This document shows positions 16,062 to 22,529 of a DNA stretch of 64,000 bases, in pieces (within the stretch, counting starts at the first letter, position 1; every line of letters starts with the position of its first letter). The notes beneath the pieces were generated by a model. It was given only the letters and a program-made list of their open reading frames with translations, searched no databases and was not told the origin of the DNA. Position numbers and translations under genes: made by a program. The stretch covers positions 1,736,001-1,800,000 of the forward strand of contig NZ_CP059493.1 of the NCBI RefSeq assembly GCF_014042015.1, given 5' to 3'. Source of the DNA: Actinotalea sp. JY-7876. GTDB taxonomy: Bacteria > Actinomycetota > Actinomycetes > Actinomycetales > Cellulomonadaceae.

Positions 16062-18217
16062 TGGCAGCGGCACCCTCGGACACCGGCCCGCTGCTGCGGC
16101 GGGTCGGCGGCCTCCTGAGCCCGTACCGCGCGCAGCTCGTGCTGGTCGCGGTGACCATCGTCGTCGGCGCCGGGCTCGGCATCGTCACGCCGTTCCTCAC
16201 CCAGGCCGTGTTCGACCGCGCGCTGTACCCCGTGGACGGCGGCGGCGTCGACCTGCGCCTGCTCGGCATCCTCGTCGCCGCGATGATCGCCGTCCCGCTG
16301 GTGAGCGCCGCGATCGGCGTCGGCCAGACCTACCTGACGACGTCCGTGGGCAACAAGGCGATGGCTGACCTGCGGGGCCGGCTGTTCGAGCACCTCGAGC
16401 GCATGGAGCTGGCGTTCTTCACCGCCACCAAGACCGGCTCGATCCAGTCGCGCCTCGCCAACGACGTCGGCGGGGTCCGGTCGGTCCTCACCACGACGGC
16501 CGCGAGCATCCTGTCCAACTCCGTCACCGTCATCGCGTCCCTCGTCGCGATGGTGCTGCTCTCGTGGCAGCTCACCCTGATCGCGATCGTGCTCATGCCC
16601 GTCTTCCTGGTGCTTCAGCGGCGGGTGGGCGCGCGGCGTCAGGTCCTGGCGCGACAGACGCAGGAGTCGCTGTCGGACATGACGGCGATCACCGAGGAGG
16701 CGCTGAGCGTCTCGGGCGTCCTGCTGAGCAAGGTCTTCAACCGGTCCGACGCCGAGGTCGCGCGGTACCGGGAGGAGAACGACCGGCAGGTGCGGCTCCA
16801 GGTGCGCCAGGCGATGGCCGGACAGGGCTTCTTCGGCGTCGTCACGGCGTTCATGGCGATCACCCCCGCGCTCGTCTACCTCGCCTCGGGCTACATGCTG
16901 GAGGGCGGCACCGAGATCTCCGCGGGCACGCTCGTGGCGTTCTCGACGCTCCAGGCGCGCCTGCTCATGCCCATGGTCTCGCTCATGCGGGTGGCGCTCG
17001 ACGTGACCACCTCGCTCGCGCTCTTCCGCCGCATCTTCGAGTACCTCGACCTGGTGCCCGCGATTCGCGACCGCGAGGGCGCGACCGCCCTGCCCACCCA
17101 CGACATCCGGGGCGAGGTCGAGCTGCGGGACGTCTGGTTCTCCTACCCGCCTCCGCCGACGCTCGTCGCGCCCGCGCCCGGTCCCCTGCCACGCGGGGGC
17201 GGCATGGGGATGGGCGGCGGCCGCGGCGCGATGCTCGGGTACGCGGCCATGGGCGGCGGCGTGGTGCTGGCTGGCGGGGGCCACCCGCCCGCCGCGGCCG
17301 TCGAGCGCCCGCGGTCCGCCGGCACGCCGGCGGGCGGCCACGGGAGCCTCCGCCCGGTCGGCGACGGCGCGCCCGAGGGCTCCGGGCCGGACGGCTCCCC
17401 GACGGACGGTTCTGCGTCGGACCACTCCCCGGCCGACGGGCCGGGACCCGGCCGCACGTGGACGGTGCGCGGCGTGTCCTTGCGCATCGAGCCCGGCCAG
17501 CTGGCGGCGTTCGTCGGCCCCTCCGGCGCAGGCAAGACGACGTTGAGCTACCTCGTCCCCCGGCTCTACGAGGTCGACTCCGGTGCTGTCCTCATCGACG
17601 GCCACGACGTCCGCGACCTCACGCTGGCCTCCGTCGCGGACGCCGTCGGGATGGTCACGCAGGACCCGTACCTCTTCCACGCGAGCATCGGGGACAACCT
17701 CCGCTACGCGCGCCCGGACGCGAGCGACGACGAGCTGGCCGCCGCGGCCCGGGCGGCGAACATCCACGACCGGATCATGGCGTTCCCGGAGGGCTACGCC
17801 ACGACCGTGGGCGAGCGCGGGTACCGGCTCTCCGGCGGTGAGAAGCAGCGGCTGGCGATCGCGCGCGTGCTGCTCAAGGACCCGAGGATCCTCATCCTCG
17901 ACGAGGCGACCTCGGCGCTGGACACCGCGTCGGAGCGGCTGGTGCAGCAGGCGCTGAACCAGGTCATGGCGGGGCGGACGACGATCGCCATCGCGCACCG
18001 CCTCTCCACGATCCGGCACGCGGACGTCATCGTGGTGGTCGACGCGGGACGCATCGCGGAGCGCGGGACGCACGACGAGCTGCTCGCGACGGGCGGTCTG
18101 TACGCGCGGCTGTACGCCGAGCAGTTCGGTGGCGGCAGCGTCGAGGCGCGCTTCGCGGACGGGGTGATGTTCACCGACGGCGTCGTCCTCGCGCAGCCCG
18201 GGCACCCCGAGCGCTGA
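16061..18217 (+). CDS. ABC exporter (fused membrane and ATPase domains) with a low-complexity insertion
   Basis: A 718-residue half-transporter of the MsbA/multidrug type. Residues 1-340 form the six-helix membrane domain (with FFTATKTGSIQSRLANDV). The ATPase domain starts at about residue 352 (GEVELRDVWFSYPP), has Walker A GPSGAGKTT from G486, Q-loop VTQDPYLF, signature LSGGEKQR, Walker B ILILDEATSALD and H-loop IAHRLSTI. Between Y362 and T466 there is about 100 residues of Gly/Pro/Ser/Asp-rich sequence not found in normal ATPase domains, interrupting the first beta-strands. All catalytic motifs are intact, so the pump should be active. Start overlaps the upstream UPF0303 stop. Substrate unknown; it probably works as a homodimer. 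Confidence 0.92.
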   Translation: MAAAPSDTGPLLRRVGGLLSPYRAQLVLVAVTIVVGAGLGIVTPFLTQAVFDRALYPVDGGGVDLRLLGILVAAMIAVPLVSAAIGVGQTYLTTSVGNKAMADLRGRLFEHLERMELAFFTATKTGSIQSRLANDVGGVRSVLTTTAASILSNSVTVIASLVAMVLLSWQLTLIAIVLMPVFLVLQRRVGARRQVLARQTQESLSDMTAITEEALSVSGVLLSKVFNRSDAEVARYREENDRQVRLQVRQAMAGQGFFGVVTAFMAITPALVYLASGYMLEGGTEISAGTLVAFSTLQARLLMPMVSLMRVALDVTTSLALFRRIFEYLDLVPAIRDREGATALPTHDIRGEVELRDVWFSYPPPPTLVAPAPGPLPRGGGMGMGGGRGAMLGYAAMGGGVVLAGGGHPPAAAVERPRSAGTPAGGHGSLRPVGDGAPEGSGPDGSPTDGSASDHSPADGPGPGRTWTVRGVSLRIEPGQLAAFVGPSGAGKTTLSYLVPRLYEVDSGAVLIDGHDVRDLTLASVADAVGMVTQDPYLFHASIGDNLRYARPDASDDELAAAARAANIHDRIMAFPEGYATTVGERGYRLSGGEKQRLAIARVLLKDPRILILDEATSALDTASERLVQQALNQVMAGRTTIAIAHRLSTIRHADVIVVVDAGRIAERGTHDELLATGGLYARLYAEQFGGGSVEARFADGVMFTDGVVLAQPGHPER

Positions 18218-18352
18218 GGTCGAACGGCCCGCGACGACGTCCCCGGGCTCCCGAGTTGCAGGGCGACGGCGCCCGCGGGACGGTGGACCGCAGCCGCGGC
18301 GCCGGTTCACCGCGGCGGTGGTGGCACGTTCACCGGACCTTCACGACCCGCC

Positions 18353-18378
18353 GGAACACCGGTGGCGGCGGGCGCGTT
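18353..18378 (+). promoter_or_regulatory. SigR/SigH-type (oxidative stress ECF sigma) promoter of rbpA
   Basis: GGAAC (18353-18357) and GTT (18376-18378) are separated by exactly 18 bases, matching the thiol-oxidative-stress sigma consensus GGAAT-N18-GTT with one change. In Streptomyces rbpA belongs to the SigR regulon, which supports the reading. Predicted leader about 70 bases. Confidence 0.6.
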
Positions 18379-18456
18379 GAGAGTGCAGGACGACAGACAG
18401 ACCCACCGGGCGGGAGTGATCCTCTCTGCCCGCCCAGCGGCCAAGGAGGTCACGCG

Positions 18457-18801
18457 ATGGCTGACCGATCACTGCGCGGTATGCGCATCGGTGCCCACAG
18501 CATGGAGTCGGACGTGGGCGTGGAGTTCGCCCCGCGGTTCCAGGCGTACTACGACTGCCCCAACGGGCACACGATCATCCTGCCCTTCTCGGCCGAGGCG
18601 GACGTGCCGGTCGTGTGGGAGTGCCGCTGCGGCGAGGAGGCCCTCCTCCGGGACGCCAGCAAGCCCGAGCCCAAGGCCGGCAAGGCGCCCCGCACCCACT
18701 GGGACATGCTGCTCGAGCGCCGCACGGTCGGAGAGCTCGAGGAGCTCCTGACCGAGCGCCTCGAGCTGCTGCGCGCCGGGAAGCTGCGCCGCTCCGCCTG
18801 A
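18457..18801 (+). CDS. rbpA: RNA polymerase-binding protein RbpA
   Basis: A 114-residue actinobacterial transcription factor that binds the principal sigma factor and RNA polymerase beta' and stabilises open complexes. It has the N-terminal tail with SLRGMRIGAHSMESD, the core with YDCPNGH and WECRCG (three cysteines of the RbpA core, plus a fourth position), the basic linker, and the C-terminal sigma-interaction domain HWDMLLERRTVGELEELLTE. Length matches the family. AAGGAGG (18443-18449) sets the ATG. A SigR-type promoter lies upstream and a very strong bidirectional terminator downstream. Presence of this protein is itself evidence for an actinobacterium. Confidence 0.97.
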   Translation: MADRSLRGMRIGAHSMESDVGVEFAPRFQAYYDCPNGHTIILPFSAEADVPVVWECRCGEEALLRDASKPEPKAGKAPRTHWDMLLERRTVGELEELLTERLELLRAGKLRRSA

Positions 18802-18821
18802 CGGCGGTCACCAGCGCGACC

Positions 18822-18853
18822 GAAGGCCGCCACCCCACGGGGTGGCGGCCTTC
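18822..18853. terminator. Strong bidirectional terminator between rbpA and lnt
   Basis: A perfect 15-bp inverted repeat, GAAGGCCGCCACCCC (18822-18836) and its complement (18839-18853), separated by two bases (a four-base loop in practice). It lies between convergent rbpA and lnt, 20 bases after the rbpA stop, and starts/ends with AA/TT. It is the best terminator in the window. Confidence 0.85.
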
Positions 18854-18916
18854 GTCATGTCGTGCCGACCCGCGGCCCTCGCCGCGGCACGCGCTGTCCT
18901 GGCGCGGGACGGGGTG

Positions 18917-20509
18917 TCAGCGCACGCGCTGGGCCGTGCGCGGGGCGTCCGCGGCGGCGAGCCGGTCCGCGCGCGGGATGCGGCGGGCCCCGGCGATGCC
19001 CGCGACGACCGTGATCGGCCCGAGCACCCGCAGCACCCACGCGATCGCGTCGCCGTAGCGCGTCGCCGGCGTGAGCTCGGTGCGCAGCGGGAGCGAGGCG
19101 ACCATCTGCTCGGCCGTGAAGAGCCCCGTCGTCTGCGTCAGCACGCCGTTGGGCGTGATGACCCCGCTGACACCCACGGTGGAGATCTGGATGGTGGCCC
19201 GCCCGTGCTCCATGGCCCGCAGGCGGCTCATCGCGAGCTGCTGGGTGGACTCGTCGGAGCGGCCGAACGTCGCGTTGTTCGTCTGGACGAGGAGCACCTC
19301 TCCCCCGGCCTGGACGGCGTCGCGCACGATGCCGTCGTACGCGACCTCGAAGCAGATGACGTCCGCGAGGCCGACGGTGCGGCCCAGGCGCGGGGACTCC
19401 AGCTCGATGAGCCCGACGCCCTGCCCGGGGACCATGTCCGTGCTCACGCGGTCGACCGCGTCCGAGAAGCGGCGGGCGACGTCGCGCATGGGCACGTACT
19501 CGGCGAACGGCGCGGGGTGCTGCTTCGCGTAACGGTCCACCACGCCGAGCTCGGGGTCCCAGAGCTGGGACATGTTGAGCCGACCGCCGTCGGCCGGGAA
19601 CTCCTGCGTCCCGACGAGCAGCGGCGCGTCGAGCGCCCGGGCCGCTCCCTGCACGGCGGCGCCGGCCGCCTCGTCGACGGTCGGGTCGATGTCGGAGCCG
19701 TTCTCGGGCCAGACGACCAGGTCCAGGTCTCCCGGCGCGACGACGTCCAGCAGGGCGTACGTCCCCGCGACGTGGTTGTCGAGCACCTCGCGCGCCTGCT
19801 GGAACGAGTCCAGGCCTCGGTCGGGCACGTTCCCCTGCACGGCGCCCACCTCGAGCCGGCCGGCGTCGGGCGCCGAGCCCAGCGGCAGCAGCCAGCCGCT
19901 GCCCACGAGCGCTGCCGCCACGATGAGGTAGCCGCTGGCGGCCCCGACGTCGATGCGGCGCAGCGCCAGGAGGGCGAAGGCCACGATCACGCCACCGACC
20001 ACGACGAGCAGCGAGACCAGCGGCGCACCGCCCGCCCACGCCCAACGGCCGAGCGGCGAGTCCGCGTGGGCGAAGGCGAGCCGTCCCCAGGGGAAGCCGC
20101 CGAACGGCAGCACCTGCCGCGCCTCCTCGGCGGCCACCCAGATCAGCGCGAACGCCGGGACCTGGAGCCTCCGGGCCGACCAGATGACGGCACCGCGCCG
20201 GGCCCACGCCCACGCGGCACCCACGAGGCCGACGAACGCTGCCTCGACGAGGGACAGGGCGGCCCACGGGATCTCGCCCACCGAGCCCTGGATCCAGGTG
20301 AGGTGGGGCAGGAAGAACGCCAGGCCGAAGGTCAGCCCGACGAGGAAGTTCCAGCGCGCGCTGTCGCGCCCGAAGGCGATGAACAGCAGGGCGACGGCGA
20401 CGAGGCTCAGGGGCCAGAGCCCGAGGCCGGGGAAGCTCGCGTCGCACACCAGGCCCGCCACGACGGCCAGGATCAGGCTGGTGATCCGGCGGGGAGGGGC
20501 GAAGGGCAC
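18917..20509 (-). CDS. lnt: Apolipoprotein N-acyltransferase
   Basis: A 530-residue membrane enzyme that adds the third acyl chain to the N-terminal cysteine of lipoproteins on the outer face of the cytoplasmic membrane. The first 220 residues hold about six to seven hydrophobic helices; the rest is a nitrilase fold with the Glu-Lys-Cys triad visible as VWPENGSD, YAKQHPAPFAEYVP and DVICFEVAYD. Actinobacterial Lnt proteins share this layout. I choose the GTG at 20509 because TACCCT ends exactly six bases upstream (leaderless pattern) and the helix begins about 13 residues in; the ATG at 20575 would add 22 residues of poor quality. It converges on rbpA. Confidence 0.92.
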   Translation of the reverse strand: MPFAPPRRITSLILAVVAGLVCDASFPGLGLWPLSLVAVALLFIAFGRDSARWNFLVGLTFGLAFFLPHLTWIQGSVGEIPWAALSLVEAAFVGLVGAAWAWARRGAVIWSARRLQVPAFALIWVAAEEARQVLPFGGFPWGRLAFAHADSPLGRWAWAGGAPLVSLLVVVGGVIVAFALLALRRIDVGAASGYLIVAAALVGSGWLLPLGSAPDAGRLEVGAVQGNVPDRGLDSFQQAREVLDNHVAGTYALLDVVAPGDLDLVVWPENGSDIDPTVDEAAGAAVQGAARALDAPLLVGTQEFPADGGRLNMSQLWDPELGVVDRYAKQHPAPFAEYVPMRDVARRFSDAVDRVSTDMVPGQGVGLIELESPRLGRTVGLADVICFEVAYDGIVRDAVQAGGEVLLVQTNNATFGRSDESTQQLAMSRLRAMEHGRATIQISTVGVSGVITPNGVLTQTTGLFTAEQMVASLPLRTELTPATRYGDAIAWVLRVLGPITVVAGIAGARRIPRADRLAAADAPRTAQRVR

Positions 20510-20515
20510 GCCTCC

Positions 20516-20521
20516 AGGGTA
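20516..20521 (-). promoter_or_regulatory. -10 element of leaderless lnt
   Basis: Minus-strand TACCCT, exactly six bases before the GTG at 20509. Confidence 0.5.
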
Positions 20522-20720
20522 ACCGCGCGGCAGAGCGGTCGTGCTCCCCCGCGGCACCGACCGACCGGCCCGCATGTCCTTCGGACCGGACGTCGCCCCC
20601 CGAGGGACACGACGCCCGTTGTCTACTGAACATGCGGGCCAAGCCGGTGCCCTCGACCGGGGCGGACCGATCAGCCTCGAGGGCGACCGGGTCCGCGAAC
20701 CGCGGGGAGGAACACCCGAA

Positions 20721-20748
20721 AACCTACCGGCTCACCACGCTCCGTCAA
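20721..20748 (-). promoter_or_regulatory. Minus-strand promoter candidate upstream of lnt
   Basis: TTGACG (20748-20743) and TAGGTT (20726-20721) are 16 bases apart on the minus strand. Transcription from about 20714 would give a 200-base leader to lnt, in addition to the leaderless promoter. Confidence 0.45.
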
Positions 20749-20816
20749 GCCGACGAAAGCGCAGGTCACGACCATCGCCGCAGGTCATCCGGACGTCCGC
20801 GCGAGGGGGTGAGATT

Positions 20817-20840
20817 CGCCGGACGGCGTGTCCGTCGGCG
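20817..20840 (-). terminator. Hairpin after the amidohydrolase gene
   Basis: CGCCG-G-ACGG and CCGT-CGGCG pair with one bulged G, just beyond the stop of the amidohydrolase at 20856 on the minus strand. Confidence 0.4.
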
Positions 20841-20855
20841 TGTCGCGACGATTCC

Positions 20856-22508
20856 TCAGCCGAGCTCGTCGTGCAGCACGACGCCGTCGCGCAGCGTCCG
20901 CAGGCACCGCGGCGGCGCCACGTCGGGGCCCAGCTCCGGCAGCAAGGGCGTACCCGCGCGGGGGTCCGTGCTCCACGCCGCGACGCGTCCGTCCGGTGCC
21001 TGGACCGCGAGGCTGTCGGCCCGCCACACGGCGAGCGTCGCGGGCGCACCGAGGCGGATCTCGCCGGCGCCCGTGTGGTCCAGGCCCGCCGCGCGCCACC
21101 CCCCGCGCGTGTGCGCCCGGAACGCCGCGCGCGCCGAGACGCGCTGCCCCGGGTCGTGGTGCTCGATCGCCGCGCGCACGGCACCCCACGGGTCGAACGG
21201 GGTCACCGGGCTGTCGGAGCCGAGGGCGAGCGGCACGCCGGCGGCCGCGAGGTCGGCGAGGGGGTTGAGCCCGGCGGCGCGCGTCGCCCCGAGCCGGCGC
21301 GCGTACATGCCGCCCGGGTGGCCCCAGCGGGCGTCGAACGCCGGCTGCACGCTGGCGACGACGCCGAAGAGCACCATGGCGGCGAGCGCGCGGGCGTCGA
21401 CCATCTCCGCGTGCTCGATCCGGTGCCGCCCGCCCCGGACGGCGATGGAGCCCTCCGCGTCGGCGGCGAGCTCGAAGCCCTGCAGCACCTCCTCCATGGC
21501 GCGGTCGCCGATGACGTGGAAGGCGGCGTGCTTCCCGGCCCGGCCGACGGCCGCGAGGTGGGCCGCGACCTCCTCGGCGCTCAGGTAGAGCTCCCCGCTC
21601 GCCCCCGCGGCGCCCGGCGCCAGGTCCGCGTACGGGGCGCGGAGAGCCGCCGTGCGGGAGCCGAAGGACCCGTCGACGCACAGGTCGCCGCCGATGCCGG
21701 TCAGTCCGGGCACCTGTGCCAGGAGCGAGCGGGCGTCGTCCTCGGTCGCGCAGAGCTCGGCCCGGTAGCCGACGACGAGCGGCAGGCCGCCGGCGGGGTC
21801 GCGCGAGATCTCGAGCAGCCGCACGAGGTCGTCGAGCTCGTCGCTGCTCGGCATGCTGTGCTCGTGCACCGAGGCGATCCCCGCTGCGGCCGCGGCCTCC
21901 AGCGCGGCCCGGTGCAGGGCATCGCGGTCCGCGCGCATGCCGGCGTTGACCACCGTCATGGCGCGGTCGAGGGCCTCCCCCGTCACGAGGCCGTCGTGGC
22001 GCCACCCCGGCAGCGTGTCGCACCCGGCCACGCGCGCGAACGACGAGGAGACCACGGCCGAGTGGACGTCCGTGCGCAGGAGCACGACGGGCGCGCCCTC
22101 GCCCACCCGGTCGAGCTCCTCACGCGTCGGCGGGCGGTTCTCCGGCCACGACGTCTCGTCCCAGCCGCGCCCCACCAGGGGTGAGGAGGGACCGAGGTCG
22201 CGCGCGCGCCGGGCCGCGTCCGCGACCGTGCCGAGCGCCGCCGCGAGGGTCGCGACGCCCGATCCGGCGCCGAGATCCACGGACCGCAGCGCGCCGCCGG
22301 TCTGGAGGACGTGCACGTGCGCGTCGACGAAGGCGGGCGTCACGAGCGCACCGTCGAGGTCGACCACCTCGTCGACCCCGTCGAGGACCGTGTGGACGGT
22401 CGCCTCGCTGCCGAGCCACGCGACCTGCCCGTCGGCGACGAGGACGGCCTCGGCGAACGGGTCGGCCGCGGAGTGGATGACGCCGTTGCGGTAGAGGGTG
22501 CTGGCCAC
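20856..22508 (-). CDS. Amidohydrolase family protein (YtcJ-like)
   Basis: A 550-residue metal-dependent hydrolase. The N-terminal beta-sandwich leads to the metal motif VTPAFVDAHVHVLQTGG (HxH), further ligands in ASVHEHSMP, AFHVIGDRAM and HRIEHAEMVD, and the catalytic Asp in LALGSDSPVTPFDPW. A C-terminal return to the sandwich ends CLRTLRDGVVLHD. This is the amidohydrolase_3/YtcJ pattern; these act on N-substituted amides or formamides, and the true substrate is unknown. Start GTG at 22508 is supported by TACGTT exactly six bases upstream, with no ribosome site. It lies head-to-tail after helY with a 21-base gap. Confidence 0.88.
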   Translation of the reverse strand: MASTLYRNGVIHSAADPFAEAVLVADGQVAWLGSEATVHTVLDGVDEVVDLDGALVTPAFVDAHVHVLQTGGALRSVDLGAGSGVATLAAALGTVADAARRARDLGPSSPLVGRGWDETSWPENRPPTREELDRVGEGAPVVLLRTDVHSAVVSSSFARVAGCDTLPGWRHDGLVTGEALDRAMTVVNAGMRADRDALHRAALEAAAAAGIASVHEHSMPSSDELDDLVRLLEISRDPAGGLPLVVGYRAELCATEDDARSLLAQVPGLTGIGGDLCVDGSFGSRTAALRAPYADLAPGAAGASGELYLSAEEVAAHLAAVGRAGKHAAFHVIGDRAMEEVLQGFELAADAEGSIAVRGGRHRIEHAEMVDARALAAMVLFGVVASVQPAFDARWGHPGGMYARRLGATRAAGLNPLADLAAAGVPLALGSDSPVTPFDPWGAVRAAIEHHDPGQRVSARAAFRAHTRGGWRAAGLDHTGAGEIRLGAPATLAVWRADSLAVQAPDGRVAAWSTDPRAGTPLLPELGPDVAPPRCLRTLRDGVVLHDELG

Positions 22509-22514
22509 GGGCCG

Positions 22515-22520
22515 AACGTA
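22515..22520 (-). promoter_or_regulatory. -10 element of leaderless amidohydrolase gene
   Basis: Minus-strand TACGTT, exactly six bases before the GTG at 22508, between the helY stop and the start codon. Confidence 0.5.
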
Positions 22521-22529
22521 TCGCAGGCC

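Larger units (their letters stand above)
20510..20855. other. 346-base intergenic region upstream of lnt
   Basis: No supportable gene is seen on either strand; open frames here are shadows with no ribosome site or recognisable product. The region holds the leaderless -10 of lnt (20516-20521), a second minus-strand promoter candidate (20721-20748) and a hairpin after the amidohydrolase gene (20817-20840). Confidence 0.6.

Noticed and set aside
17160-17458. Two frameshifted genes in the ABC transporter region
   Set aside because: The frame remains open without stops, both flanks are in the same phase and downstream motifs are intact, so an in-frame insertion is the simpler reading.
15395-18310. 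Long minus-strand frame opposite the UPF0303 and ABC genes
   Set aside because: Antisense shadow; the plus-strand ABC motifs are complete and this frame has none.
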